The position numbers and the translations under genes were made by a program. The notes below the pieces were generated by a model. That model was not told the origin of the DNA. It saw only the letters and a program-made list of their open reading frames with translations, and ran no database searches. Below are positions 1-9,011 of a stretch of 42,762 nt of DNA, piece after piece. Position 1 is the first letter of the stretch; each line of letters opens with the position of its first letter. Source of the DNA: CADEFX01 sp050260355 (GTDB lineage: Bacteria; Pseudomonadota; Alphaproteobacteria; Rhizobiales; Hyphomicrobiaceae). Location: contig JBLNBZ010000059.1 of assembly GCA_050260355.1 (NCBI GenBank), forward strand, positions 1 to 42,762, read 5' to 3'.

Positions 1-3000
1 CCGTGTCGCCGCGCTGGCCCGGCTCGCCCTCGCCAGGCGCAAGGAGCCGACCGTCGTGCTCACCACGGTCAACGCCGTGCTGCAGCGCGTGCCGCCGCGC
101 GACTTCCTGCGGCAGAACCTGAAGCAGATCGCCCCCGGCCAGCGCGTCGACCGCACCCGGCTGATCGAGCGCCTTTCGCTCGCAGGCTACATCCGCACCG
201 GCACGGTCATGGAGCCGGGAGAGTATGCCGTCCGCGGCAGCCTTTTGGACTTGTTTCCGCCCGGCCGCATGAGCCCGGTACGGCTCGACTTCTTCGGCGA
301 CACGGTCGAAAGCATCAAGAGCTTCGATCCCGAGACGCAGCGCACGGCGCGGATCGTGCAGAAGCTCGCGCTCATGCCGGTGAGCGAGCTTGCATTCGGT
401 GCGGCAGCGGAGAGCCGGTTCCGGCAGCGCTATGTCGCAACCTTCGGGGCCGTGACCGGCGAGGATCCGCTGTACGAGGCGGTGAGCGCGGGTCGGCGCT
501 ACCAGGGCATGGAGCACTGGCTGCCGCTGTTTCACGAGCGTCTCGAGACGCTCATGGACTATGTCCCGGACGCGCCCGTGAGCTTCGACCACCTGGTCGC
601 GGAAGCGGTGCGGGAGCGCCACGAGCAGATCCAGGAGCACTACGAGGCGCGTCTCAAATCGCTCGAAACCTCGAGCTTCGGCGCCCCGCCCTACAAGCCG
701 GTGCCGCCGGAGCAGATGTTCGTCCTCGAGCCCGAGTGGAAGCGGCAGCTTGACACGCGCACCGTGCGCTCGTTCTCGCCCTTCGAGGTGGCGCAGGACG
801 GGACAGGGGCAGGCGAGGTGCGCAGCTTTAACGGTCGCGCCGGGCGCAGCTTCGCCGCTGAGCGAAGCGCCGAGGGCGCGAACGTGTTCGACGCCGCCGT
901 CCGGCATATCAAGGCGCAGCAGGCGCAGGGGCGACGCGCGGTCGTGGCCGCCTGGACACCCGGCGCGCGCGAGCGCTTGTCGGTGCTCCTGTCCGAGCAC
1001 GGCCTGACCGACATCCGCAAGGTCGAGAGTGGCCCGGAGATCCTGACGACGCCCACCACCACGGCCATGCTGGCGGTGCTGGGCCTGGAGCACGGCTTCG
1101 AGACGCCGGATCTGGCGGTCATCGCCGAGGAGGACATTCTGGGCGACCGGCTCGTGCGGCCGCGCCGCCAGGCGCGACGCGCCGCCGATGTCATCACCGA
1201 GGCCACCAGCCTGTCGGTCGGCGACCTCGTCGTGCACGCCAACCACGGCATCGGCCGCTTCGAGGGACTCGAGACCATTACAGCGCTGGGCGCGCCGCAT
1301 GATTGTCTATTGCTGGTCTATGCGGGCGGCGACAAGCTCTATCTCCCGGTCGAGAACATCGAGCTTCTGTCGCGCTACGGATCGGACGAGACCGGCGCCC
1401 AGCTTGACCGGCTCGGCGGCGCCGCATGGCAGACCCGCACCGCGCGCCTCAAGAAGCGGCTGCAGGAGATCGCCGGCGAGCTGATCAAGATCGCCGCGCT
1501 GCGCCATCTGCGCGAGGCGCCCGTGCTGGCGCCGCCGGACGGCGCTTATGATGAGTTCGCCGCGCGCTTCGCCTACGAGCCGACCGAGGATCAGGCGGCC
1601 AGCATCGAGGCCGTGCAGGCCGATCTTGCATCCGGAAAGCCCATGGATCGGCTGATCTGCGGCGACGTCGGCTTCGGCAAGACCGAGGTTGCGCTGCGCG
1701 CAGCCTACATCACGGCCATGGCCGGGCTTCAGGTTGCTGTCGTGGTGCCGACCACACTGCTTGCCCGCCAGCACTACAAGACGTTCACGGAGCGCTTCAA
1801 GGGACTGCCGCTTCGCATCGGTCGCGCCTCGCGGCTCGTCGGCGCCAAGGAGCTTGCCGAGGTCAAGGCCGGGCTCAAGGACGGAACCATCGACATCGTG
1901 GTGGGCACGCACGCGCTGCTCGGCAAGTCGATCAGCTTCGCGCGTCTCGGGCTGCTGGTGATCGACGAGGAGCAGCACTTCGGCGTCGCCCACAAGGAGC
2001 GGCTGAAGCAGCTCAAGGAGGACGTGCACGTTCTGACGCTGACGGCGACGCCCATTCCGCGCACGCTGCAGCTGGCGCTGTCGGGTGTGCGTGAGCTGTC
2101 GCTCATCACCACGCCGCCCGTCGACCGCCTTGCCGTGCGGACCTACATCTCCCCGGTCGACCCGGTGATCCTGCGCGAGGCGTTGCGGCGCGAGCGCTAC
2201 CGCGGCGGGCAGTCGTTCTACGTCGTGCCGCGCATCTCCGACCTCGATGAGGTGGCCGAGTTCATACAGGAGGAGGTGCCCGAGCTGCGGGTGGCGCGTG
2301 CGCATGGACAGCTCGCGCCGAGCGAGCTCGAGGACGTCATGACCGCGTTCTACGACGGTCAGTACGACGTGCTGCTTTCGACGGCCATTGTAGAGTCGGG
2401 CCTCGATATCCCGAACGCCAACACGCTGATCGTCCACCGCGCCGACATGTTCGGCCTGGCGCAGCTTTACCAGCTCCGCGGTCGCGTCGGCCGCGCCAAG
2501 GCGCGCGCGTACGCGTATTTCACGACACCGCCTGGCAAGCGTCTGACCGAGGGCGCGCAGAAGCGGCTCAAGGTCCTGCAGTCACTCGACACGCTGGGCG
2601 CAGGGTTCTCGCTCGCCTCGCACGATCTCGATATCCGCGGTGCAGGCAATCTGCTCGGCGAGGAGCAGTCCGGCCACATCCGCGAGGTCGGCTTCGAGCT
2701 CTACCAGTCGATGCTCGAGGAAGCGATCTCCTCCATGAAGGGCGGAGAAGCAGGCGAGATCGAGGATAAATGGAGCCCGCAGATCGCGCTGGGCACAGCC
2801 GTGCTGATCCCTGAATCCTACGTGAGCGACCTGCAGGTGCGGCTCGGCCTATACCGCCGCCTCTCGTTTCTCAACCAGCGAAGCGAGATCGATGCCTTCG
2901 CCGCCGAGCTGGTGGATCGCTTCGGCAAGCTGCCGGACGAGGTGCATCACCTGCTCGACGTGGTCGAGATCAAGGCGCTGTGCCGTCGTGCCGGCATTGC

Positions 3001-3235
3001 GCAGGTGGACGCTGGACCCAAGGGCGCCTCGATCGCCTTCCGGCGCAACGAGTTCGCCAACCCCGAGGCACTGATCGGCTTCGTGCAGGCGTCGAAGGGA
3101 CTGGTCAAGGTGCAGCCCGACATGAAGCTCATCTTCAAGGCGAGCTGGGACAGTGCGAGCGCCCGCATCAAGGGCGTGCGCGGGCTCGTGCTGGAGCTTG
3201 CCCAGATGGCCGAGCGGGGCCGCAAGGCGGCGTGA
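1..3235 (+). CDS. mfd: Transcription-repair coupling factor Mfd (5' truncated by window edge)
   Basis: Mfd removes RNA polymerase stalled at DNA lesions and recruits UvrA for nucleotide excision repair. The frame is open from base 2, upstream of the first internal GTG at 56, so the gene enters from outside the window. About 1077 codons are visible, so roughly 90-100 N-terminal residues are missing compared with full-length family members. In order one sees the UvrB-like N-terminal module (RVPPRDFLRQ region), the RNA-polymerase-interaction domain (SVGDLVVHANHGIGRFEGLE, about bases 1212-1275), the RecG-like helicase motor with Walker A GDVGFGKT and the DEEQ box (VIDEEQHFG), LTATPIPRT, and the SGLDIPNANT and QLRGRVGR motifs of the second motor domain, then the C-terminal UvrA-masking domain. 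It converges on the minus-strand gene ending 23 bases downstream, and I see no hairpin terminator between them. Identity is essentially certain. Confidence 0.97.
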   Translation, partial: RVAALARLALARRKEPTVVLTTVNAVLQRVPPRDFLRQNLKQIAPGQRVDRTRLIERLSLAGYIRTGTVMEPGEYAVRGSLLDLFPPGRMSPVRLDFFGDTVESIKSFDPETQRTARIVQKLALMPVSELAFGAAAESRFRQRYVATFGAVTGEDPLYEAVSAGRRYQGMEHWLPLFHERLETLMDYVPDAPVSFDHLVAEAVRERHEQIQEHYEARLKSLETSSFGAPPYKPVPPEQMFVLEPEWKRQLDTRTVRSFSPFEVAQDGTGAGEVRSFNGRAGRSFAAERSAEGANVFDAAVRHIKAQQAQGRRAVVAAWTPGARERLSVLLSEHGLTDIRKVESGPEILTTPTTTAMLAVLGLEHGFETPDLAVIAEEDILGDRLVRPRRQARRAADVITEATSLSVGDLVVHANHGIGRFEGLETITALGAPHDCLLLVYAGGDKLYLPVENIELLSRYGSDETGAQLDRLGGAAWQTRTARLKKRLQEIAGELIKIAALRHLREAPVLAPPDGAYDEFAARFAYEPTEDQAASIEAVQADLASGKPMDRLICGDVGFGKTEVALRAAYITAMAGLQVAVVVPTTLLARQHYKTFTERFKGLPLRIGRASRLVGAKELAEVKAGLKDGTIDIVVGTHALLGKSISFARLGLLVIDEEQHFGVAHKERLKQLKEDVHVLTLTATPIPRTLQLALSGVRELSLITTPPVDRLAVRTYISPVDPVILREALRRERYRGGQSFYVVPRISDLDEVAEFIQEEVPELRVARAHGQLAPSELEDVMTAFYDGQYDVLLSTAIVESGLDIPNANTLIVHRADMFGLAQLYQLRGRVGRAKARAYAYFTTPPGKRLTEGAQKRLKVLQSLDTLGAGFSLASHDLDIRGAGNLLGEEQSGHIREVGFELYQSMLEEAISSMKGGEAGEIEDKWSPQIALGTAVLIPESYVSDLQVRLGLYRRLSFLNQRSEIDAFAAELVDRFGKLPDEVHHLLDVVEIKALCRRAGIAQVDAGPKGASIAFRRNEFANPEALIGFVQASKGLVKVQPDMKLIFKASWDSASARIKGVRGLVLELAQMAERGRKAA

Positions 3236-3258
3236 GACGCCCCGAGTGCGGCCGAAGC

Positions 3259-5103
3259 TCAGTGCTTGTCGCCGCTGCTCCACCAAGTGTCGATGCTGTA
3301 GCCGAAAAGCGGTGTCGTCGGGGATGGGACGAGGTGCGACCAGTACGCCACCCACTGCTGGCGCAGGTGGAACAGCGGGATGACGTAGTCGCCCGACAGC
3401 AGGACACGATCGAGCGCGCGCACCGCAGCCTCGAAGTCATCCCGCTCACGCGCTTTGAGCAAGGCGTCGATCATGGCGTCGACAGCCGGGCTCTTGACGC
3501 CTGGATAGTTGAGCGAGCCTTGCGCATCGGCGGCGGCCATCGACCAGCGGTTGACCTGCTCGTTGCCCGGGGACAGGGAAGCGCTCCAGCCCCACTGGAT
3601 CAGATCGAAGTCGAAGTTTTTGAGCCGCGCCCAGTATTGGGCATCATCGACCTGTCGGATGGTCATGGCGATGCCGAGCCGCTTCAGGCTCTCGGCATAG
3701 GCGAGCATCAGTCGCTCCTGTCCTCGCGATCTCGCTAAAGCCTCGAAGGCCAGCGGCCGTCCCGACCGCGCCTCGGTCATGCGCCCGTCCCTCAGCTCAT
3801 ATCCCGCCGCGCGCAGCAGCTCGAGGGCGGCGCGGGCGTTGTCGCGATTGAAGCCAGTCCCATCGCTTTCCGGAATGCGCCACGTGCCATCGAGGATCTC
3901 GGGCCGCACCGCGTCGGGGAAGGGCGTGAGCAGCGCGCGCTCACGCGCGTCCGCCGGGCGCATATAGGACGACAGCGTGGAGCGCGCGAAGAAACTCGCC
4001 GTGCGCGTATAGAGCGAATTGAAAAGGCTGCGGTTGATCCACTCGAAATCGAACAGCAGCAGCAGCGCGCGGCGCACGCGCTGGTCGGCAAACATGGGCC
4101 GGCGCGTGTTCAGCGCGAAAGCGGTCATGCCGGCCGGCGTGCCGATGTCGAAGGCGCGCTTGATCACGCGGCCGTCGTTGGCGGCCGGAAAGTCGTAGCC
4201 GGTGGCCCAGCGATCCGGACTGTCCTCCTCGCGCAGGTCCACGTCCCCCGCTTTGAACGCTTCGAAGAGGGCTGTGGAGTCGCGGAAATACTCGTAGCGG
4301 ATCTCCTCGAAGTTGAATCGTCCGCGCGTCACGGGCAGTTCTCGCCCCCACCAGTCCGGGTTTTTGCGAAAGACGACGCGCCGTCCAGGATCGACTTCGG
4401 CCACGACGTAGGGCCCCGATCCGATCGGAGGATCGAAGCCCGTGCGCTCGAACGTATCAGGCGAGATGCGATGCTTGGGGAGCACCGGCATCAGGCCCAT
4501 GATGAGGGGCATCTCCCGGTTGTCGCTTTCGAATGCAAACCTCACCGAGTGTGGGCCCACGACCTCAGCCGAGGTCACGTTCTTGTAGTAGGAGCGGTGG
4601 AACGGCTGCCCTTTGTCCTTGAGCAGGCTCCAGGAGAACACGACGTCGTCGGGCGTCACCGGGCTGCCGTCCGAGAAGCGTGCCTTGGGGCTCAGATTGA
4701 ACACCACCGAGCTGCGGTCGTCGGGAACCTCCAGGCTTTCGGCCAGATAGCCATACAACGTGAACGGCTCGTCGAGCGAGCGGACGAGCAGGCTCTCGTA
4801 GACGTATTCGCGTACGCCGACTGCCGACACGCCTTTGATGATCAGTGGGTTGAGGCTGTCGAAGCTGCCGAGCTGGCCGAGCGACAGACGGCCGCCCTTG
4901 GGCGCCTCGGGATTGACGTAGCCAAAGTGAGGAAAGTCGCCGCGCAAAGCCGGCGCGCCGTGCATGGCGATGGCGGTGACGGTCTCGGCGCGTGCTGGGG
5001 CGCAGGCCAGCAGGGCCCCTGCAGTCAGGACCGCGGCGACCGTGGCGGTCGCCCGGCGAACAACGGTCAGCGGGGGCGAGAACGCGCCGGAGCGGCGATG
5101 CAT
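3259..5103 (-). CDS. Extracellular solute-binding protein, family 5 (YejA-like oligopeptide binding)
   Basis: Periplasmic binding protein of the SBP_bac_5 (DppA/OppA) class, closest in layout to YejA, which delivers peptides or microcin C-like compounds to an ABC importer. Family marks are HFGYVNPEAPKGG near the mature N-terminus, SDGSPVTPDDVVFSWSLL, IGSGPYVVAEVDPGR, and the C-terminal NFDFDLIQWGWSASLSPGNE. The start is chosen at the ATG at 5103 because AGGA lies 8 bases upstream. In-frame ATGs at 5112, 5127 and 5145 are possible, and 5127 also has an AGGA at 10 bases. From 5103 the protein is 614 residues, with a basic n-region followed by a hydrophobic stretch ending CAPARA before ETVTA, a clear export signal. 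No permease or ATPase gene is adjacent, so its transporter partners are either elsewhere or it works as an orphan receptor. The specific ligand is unknown. Confidence 0.9.
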   Translation of the reverse strand: MHRRSGAFSPPLTVVRRATATVAAVLTAGALLACAPARAETVTAIAMHGAPALRGDFPHFGYVNPEAPKGGRLSLGQLGSFDSLNPLIIKGVSAVGVREYVYESLLVRSLDEPFTLYGYLAESLEVPDDRSSVVFNLSPKARFSDGSPVTPDDVVFSWSLLKDKGQPFHRSYYKNVTSAEVVGPHSVRFAFESDNREMPLIMGLMPVLPKHRISPDTFERTGFDPPIGSGPYVVAEVDPGRRVVFRKNPDWWGRELPVTRGRFNFEEIRYEYFRDSTALFEAFKAGDVDLREEDSPDRWATGYDFPAANDGRVIKRAFDIGTPAGMTAFALNTRRPMFADQRVRRALLLLFDFEWINRSLFNSLYTRTASFFARSTLSSYMRPADARERALLTPFPDAVRPEILDGTWRIPESDGTGFNRDNARAALELLRAAGYELRDGRMTEARSGRPLAFEALARSRGQERLMLAYAESLKRLGIAMTIRQVDDAQYWARLKNFDFDLIQWGWSASLSPGNEQVNRWSMAAADAQGSLNYPGVKSPAVDAMIDALLKARERDDFEAAVRALDRVLLSGDYVIPLFHLRQQWVAYWSHLVPSPTTPLFGYSIDTWWSSGDKH

Positions 5104-5433
5104 AGAAATCATCCTAAGCGCGGCCATAGAGTTAGGGTCCTGCATCGGAAATACGCCATTCTCCAGACCGATCACAGCGGGTGGCGACGTTCGGTCCGTA
5201 CATGTCCGCCGATCGGCCTGCCCGGGTCCTCGCATGAACGTGGCGCCAGCGCCACGCCATCGGGGAGGGAGGTGTTGATGACGCCGAAGCGTTCAGCGGC
5301 GGCCACGGGATTGCCGCAATCGGGCTCTTAGTCCGCAGTTGACGTGGGATCGCGCCGCTCTTGGGGGCGGCAAATCATAGACGTGCGGGCGGGTCTGGCG
5401 ACAGTTGCCGGCGGGCAAGGAAAGGTTGGATTC
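5104..5433. other. Divergent intergenic region with an 18-base palindrome
   Basis: This 330-base stretch separates the minus-strand binding-protein gene from the plus-strand IalB gene and should hold both promoters. No convincing gene is seen in it. It contains a perfect palindrome at 5239-5256 (CGTGGCGC-CA-GCGCCACG) and a shorter one at 5309-5321 (GATTGC-C-GCAATC). Either could be an operator, but neither matches a regulator site I can name. A TTGACG at 5339-5344 has no good -10 partner at the usual distance. Confidence 0.5.
5239..5256. repeat. Perfect 8+2+8 palindrome between divergent genes
   Basis: Both arms match without error: CGTGGCGC, centre CA, GCGCCACG. It lies in the spacer between two divergently transcribed exported-protein genes, where a dimeric regulator could act on both. 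It could also be a chance product of the high G+C content. The centre is too short for a stable RNA hairpin and no T-run follows, so a terminator is unlikely. Confidence 0.45.
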
Positions 5434-6276
5434 ATGATGAGGGGCGCTTCGGTGCTGGAGGGTGCGGCACAGCGAGTACTTGCGGTTTGCGGGGTCGGTG
5501 CCGCCCTCGCATTGGGAGCTACTATGGCCGCAGCGCCGGTGGTAGCTCAGCAGAAGCAGGCGGCCCCACCAGCGAAGACGGCGCCGGCCGCCAAGGACGC
5601 GAAAGCGGGCGAGCCGCAGAGCGCATGGGTCAAGCTCTGCGAGAAGGCTCCGTTCTTGGTCAAGGACAAGGCCGGCAAGGAGCAGAAAGAGGAAAAGAAC
5701 GTCTGCCTCACGCATCATGAGCGCATTGACGGAAACACGGGCATGGTGATGGTCTCGGCGGCCATTCGCCAGATCGAAGGCGCCGACAAGCAGCATCTGA
5801 TGATCATGGTGCCTCTCGGCATGGCGATCCATCCGGGCTTGCGGGCAACCGTCTACCCGAAGGAGCTCTGGGCCCAGGTCGAGAAGAACCAGAAGGTCGA
5901 TGATCCCAAGCTCGAGCCGATCAAGCTGAGCTACGCCCTTTGCCATCCGGCCGGCTGCACCGCCGAGGTGGAGGCGAACAAGGACGTGGTCGACAAGCTG
6001 AAGACCGGCGGCGGCGTGATGGTGCTTGCCATCAACGCGCAAGGGCAGGTGATCGCTTTCCCGGTGCCCTTGATCGGCTTCGCGCAGGCCTACGATGGGC
6101 CGCCCGTCGACAATCAGAAATACAGCGAGGCGAGAAAGGCGCTGATGACGCAGATCGCGCAGCGCCAGCAGCAGCTCTTCGAGGAGTATAAGAAGAAGCA
6201 GGCGGCGGCCGCTGAGGGCGGTCAGCCCGCCACCCAGGGTCAGCAGGCTCCGAGCGCCGCGCCGAAAAAGAAGTAG
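5434..6276 (+). CDS. Invasion-associated locus B (IalB) family exported protein
   Basis: IalB-family proteins are small secreted or periplasmic proteins of alphaproteobacteria. They were named from Bartonella, where IalB contributes to erythrocyte invasion, but they are also widespread in non-pathogens, where their role is not settled. The product of 280 residues starts with a signal peptide (hydrophobic stretch to about residue 35, cleavage near VVAQ) and a Lys/Pro/Ala linker. The family core follows: WVKLCEKAPF, the NVCLTHHERID stretch, IMVPLGMAIHPGLRA, and the YALCHPAGCTAEVE motif with its two cysteines (LCHPAGC). The C-terminus is a charged Gln/Lys/Ala tail ending PKKK. The start was chosen at the ATG at 5434, with AAGGAAAGG just upstream; an adjacent ATG at 5437 would serve equally well. 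It stands alone, divergent from the binding protein and convergent with hspQ. Confidence 0.92.
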   Translation: MMRGASVLEGAAQRVLAVCGVGAALALGATMAAAPVVAQQKQAAPPAKTAPAAKDAKAGEPQSAWVKLCEKAPFLVKDKAGKEQKEEKNVCLTHHERIDGNTGMVMVSAAIRQIEGADKQHLMIMVPLGMAIHPGLRATVYPKELWAQVEKNQKVDDPKLEPIKLSYALCHPAGCTAEVEANKDVVDKLKTGGGVMVLAINAQGQVIAFPVPLIGFAQAYDGPPVDNQKYSEARKALMTQIAQRQQQLFEEYKKKQAAAAEGGQPATQGQQAPSAAPKKK

Positions 6277-6322
6277 GCCGACGGGTAACGCTGGGGCGTC
6301 CGATCTGTCCGATGTACGACCT

Positions 6323-6350
6323 CACACCCTCTCCCTTGGAAGAGGGTGTG
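6323..6350. repeat. Intergenic hairpin, 10-bp perfect stem
   Basis: CACACCCTCT and AGAGGGTGTG pair perfectly around an 8-base loop (CCCTTGGA), in the gap between convergent ialB-like and hspQ genes. There is no T-run on either side, so it is not a classical terminator, although it may still protect 3' ends or end transcription from both sides. Its CCCTCTCCC core recurs in the palindrome-rich spacer near 40443, 41139 and 41301, so it probably belongs to a dispersed intergenic repeat family of this genome. Confidence 0.6.
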
Positions 6351-6446
6351 GCGTCCGGCCAACCTGGCTGGAGAAGGCCGGCCTTTGCGATCGGCGGGAT
6401 CATCCTGGCCCGGTAGACCGACCGGGTCAACGCGCCGGCAATCGTG

Positions 6447-6767
6447 TCAGTGGGGTTGGACGCGGGGGCGATAGGCCCCATTCTTTTGTCGGGAGAACAT
6501 CTCGCCGAGCTGCGGATGACGCAGTGGCGTGCTGGAGTTGTCCGGCATCAAGTTCTGCTCCGAGACGTACGCCACGTACTCGGTTTCGGCATTCTCGGCG
6601 AGCAGATGGTAGAACGGCTGGTCTTTGCGTGGCCGGATCTCCTGCGGGATCGACTGCCACCACTCCTCGGTCGAGTTGAACACTGGATCGACGTCGAAGA
6701 TGATTCCGCGGAAGGGATAGAAGCGGTGGCGCACGACCTGACCCAGGCGAAACTTCGCCTTTGGCAT
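6447..6767 (-). CDS. hspQ: Heat shock protein HspQ (hemimethylated-DNA-binding YccV family)
   Basis: HspQ is a small cytoplasmic protein first described as binding hemimethylated oriC DNA. It was later shown in enterobacteria to be a heat-shock protein and a specificity factor for Lon. The family signature is plain: FRLGQVVRHRFYPFRGIIFDVDP, then EEWWQSIPQEIRPRKDQPFYHL, then LLAENAETEYVAYVSEQNLMPD. From the ATG at 6767 it has 106 residues, the usual length. An in-frame ATG at 6806 would add 13 basic residues, and neither start has a strong ribosome-binding site. A further in-frame TTG upstream is unlikely to be used. It is the last gene of the minus-strand series 12188-6447 and lies about 136 bases downstream of the malyl-CoA lyase-like gene, so it may have its own promoter. 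Confidence 0.93.
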   Translation of the reverse strand: MPKAKFRLGQVVRHRFYPFRGIIFDVDPVFNSTEEWWQSIPQEIRPRKDQPFYHLLAENAETEYVAYVSEQNLMPDNSSTPLRHPQLGEMFSRQKNGAYRPRVQPH

Positions 6768-6902
6768 GCTGTTGCCGCGCGATCTGGCTTTAGGCCGCTG
6801 CTTCATCGCCAAGATATCGCCAAACGAGGCAAGTGCTGTCAACACATGCCTATTGCGTAGGCGCCACAAGATCGTTTCAGGTACGGCCTGATTGCGCCGC
6901 GA

Positions 6903-7949
6903 TCAAAATCCGTAGAGGGCCGCGCGCTCAGGATCCTTGCTCGCAACCAGGCGCGCCAGGTCGACGATGACCTTGGCCTGCTTCCACGTCGCGTCGTCCT
7001 GAAACTTGCCGTCGACGATGGCAGCCCCGGTTCCATCAGGCATGGCGGCGACGATCTTCTTGGCGAAAGCCACCTCGTCGGGCTCGGGGCTGAAGACGCG
7101 CTTCGCAATCTCGATCTGGGAGGGATGCAGCGACCAGGCGCCGAGGCAGCCCTGGAGAAAAGCGTTGCGGAACTGGGCCTCGCACGCGGCGGGATCGGAA
7201 AAATCTCCAAATGGCCCATAGAACGGCTTCAACCCATGCGCGAGACAGGCGTCGACCATCTTCTGCACGGTGTAGTGCCACAGGTCCTGCTGGAAGAAGG
7301 CCCGTTCGCCGCCGCCTGCGTCAGCCAGCACGCCGTAGCCGGGGTGTCCGCCCCCGACGCGCGTTGTCTTCATCCCGCGCGATGCGGCGAGATCCGCCGG
7401 CCCGAGGCTCATGCCGTGCATGCGTGGTGATGCCGCGGCAATCGCTTCGACATTGTTGACGCCCTCCGCCGTCTCGAGGATGGCATGGATGAGAATAGGC
7501 TTGCCGATCCGATGCTTCGCCTCGAGCTGCGCCAGCAGCTGATCGAGATAGTGGATGTCCCAAGGCCCTTCGACCTTGGGCAGCATGATGACGTCGAGCT
7601 TGGCGCCCACTGCCGGCACGATCTCCAGGATGTCATCCAGTGCCCAAGGCGAGTTGAGACAATTGATGCGGGTCCACAGTCCCGTGCTGCCGAACGTGTT
7701 GGCTTCGGCAAGCTCGATGAACCCCCGCCGTGCGGCAGTTTTCTGATCCGCGGGGATGGCATCCTCGAGGTTGCCGAGGACCACATCAACCTCGCCAATG
7801 ATCTGCGGAATGCGCGCACGGATCTTCTCCACGTGCGGCGGAATGAAATGGATCATCCGCTCGAGCCTGACGGGAAGCTGGCGCAAAGGCGCAGGCGCTC
7901 CAGTCGCCAGGGGAGCGTAGAATTTGGCAGGGGTGCGGTTCGCGTTCAT
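6903..7949 (-). CDS. HpcH/HpaI aldolase/citrate lyase family protein (malyl-CoA / beta-methylmalyl-CoA lyase type)
   Basis: A 348-residue TIM-barrel CoA-ester lyase. The sequence follows malyl-CoA lyases such as Rhodobacter Mcl1 rather than the shorter CitE form: NLEDAIPADQKTAARRGF, LDVIMLPKVEGP, then ILETAEGVNNVEAIAAASPRM with the metal-binding Glu, SLGPADLAASRGM with the metal-binding Asp, YGPFGDFSD, WSLHPSQIEIAKRVFSP, and a long C-terminal lid after AAIVDGKF. Such enzymes reversibly split malyl-CoA into glyoxylate and acetyl-CoA, or beta-methylmalyl-CoA into glyoxylate and propionyl-CoA. They serve the ethylmalonyl-CoA pathway, the serine cycle or acetate assimilation. No other gene of those pathways is adjacent. 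It lies 12 bases after the Rsm22-like gene and is probably co-transcribed with it. The family is certain; the substrate is inferred. Confidence 0.88.
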   Translation of the reverse strand: MNANRTPAKFYAPLATGAPAPLRQLPVRLERMIHFIPPHVEKIRARIPQIIGEVDVVLGNLEDAIPADQKTAARRGFIELAEANTFGSTGLWTRINCLNSPWALDDILEIVPAVGAKLDVIMLPKVEGPWDIHYLDQLLAQLEAKHRIGKPILIHAILETAEGVNNVEAIAAASPRMHGMSLGPADLAASRGMKTTRVGGGHPGYGVLADAGGGERAFFQQDLWHYTVQKMVDACLAHGLKPFYGPFGDFSDPAACEAQFRNAFLQGCLGAWSLHPSQIEIAKRVFSPEPDEVAFAKKIVAAMPDGTGAAIVDGKFQDDATWKQAKVIVDLARLVASKDPERAALYGF

Positions 7950-7961
7950 GGCCTTATCGTG

Positions 7962-8963
7962 TCACGGTTCCAAGGGGGAGGATGCATCATTATCGGGCAA
8001 GAGGTCACCCCAGCCTAGGCGCCTTGCCGCCTTCCAGAGGGCCTTGTCTCGACGCGAGATGGAGCACTCGACGAGGCCCGAGGGGGTGCACAAGCGGAAC
8101 TCTATTCCAATCTTGCTCGCGTGCGGCTGCGCCACGATGCGCGCCCCGGCACCCGGGAGCTCAGACCCGCGCTGAACCGCGAGATAGCTGAACTTCTCGT
8201 CCTCGAACGGTGCATCTGCGCCTTTGGCCAACCGATGGTCGCGCGAGCGGGCAAGCCGCACTGAGAAATGACACCAGTCCGGCGCGACGATCGGACAGGC
8301 GCGAGCATGTGGACACGGCGCAACCGGCACAGCCTCGAGCTTCAAGAGCTCGTCCCGAGCCATGTGAATGCGCGCAAATCCGGCCGGCGTACCCGGCTCG
8401 ATCAGCACGACAACTCGGCGGGATTTTGCTAGCGCGATTCGCGCCAGAGCACGCGCTGCAGGCTCCGGCAGCTCGACGCCGACATAGCTGGCAATAACGA
8501 GATCTGCCGCCGGCCAGTCCTGACGTGGCGCCGTCAGATCGTCGGAGAGAAGCAGCGCTGATGCAAGCGCGGGATTGCCGCTGGTATCGAGTATTGCCTT
8601 GGCCAAGCCGCGGAATTGTGCGTTTCGCTCCACGATGGTAATGCGTTCGATGCTTGGCCACAGCTCGAGCGCGGCAAAGCTTGCCGTGCCCGGGCCGCCG
8701 CCGAGATCGAGCACGCTCTTCGGATAAAAGTCGGGGGTCCGCTCCGACATCTCTGCGAGCGCCGTTGCCGTCGCCGCGTACGTGGCCGGCATGCGTGCCA
8801 CGGCGTAAGCGAGAGCATCCTGCGGCGTCGCGATGACGGCTTGCGACGCACTGGCAGCGCGGTAGCTAGTGGACAGCTGCGCCGCGCGGCGTGCGAGCTC
8901 GCGGCGCGACACGCCATATAGCTGGGCCTCGAGGCCGGCCTTGATCTGCTGCGGCAATTCCAT
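7962..8963 (-). CDS. Rsm22-family small-ribosomal-subunit methyltransferase-like protein
   Basis: A 333-residue protein of the Rsm22 family (relatives: yeast mitochondrial Rsm22, human METTL17), which acts in assembly of the small ribosomal subunit. The S-adenosylmethionine-binding signature is seen as SVLDLGGGPGTASFAAL (about residues 82-98). It is followed by YVGVELPEPAAR and VVLIEPGTPAGF. A cysteine cluster, CPHARACP then DWCHFS, with a further pair around LCTPSGLVEC, matches the metal or iron-sulfur ligands seen in METTL17-type proteins. Whether the bacterial members methylate rRNA or act as assembly factors is not known. An AAGG lies 9 bases before the ATG. It sits between the acyltransferase gene (48 bases upstream) and the lyase gene (12 bases downstream). 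Confidence 0.87.
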   Translation of the reverse strand: MELPQQIKAGLEAQLYGVSRRELARRAAQLSTSYRAASASQAVIATPQDALAYAVARMPATYAATATALAEMSERTPDFYPKSVLDLGGGPGTASFAALELWPSIERITIVERNAQFRGLAKAILDTSGNPALASALLLSDDLTAPRQDWPAADLVIASYVGVELPEPAARALARIALAKSRRVVVLIEPGTPAGFARIHMARDELLKLEAVPVAPCPHARACPIVAPDWCHFSVRLARSRDHRLAKGADAPFEDEKFSYLAVQRGSELPGAGARIVAQPHASKIGIEFRLCTPSGLVECSISRRDKALWKAARRLGWGDLLPDNDASSPLEP

Positions 8964-9011
8964 CGTCGGACCTTGAAGCGAGCGAACCGCTGAAGGTGGG
9001 GCGTGCTGTGG

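Noticed and set aside
5339..5375. TTGACG as -35 of an IalB promoter
   Set aside because: No reasonable -10 hexamer lies 16-18 bases downstream.
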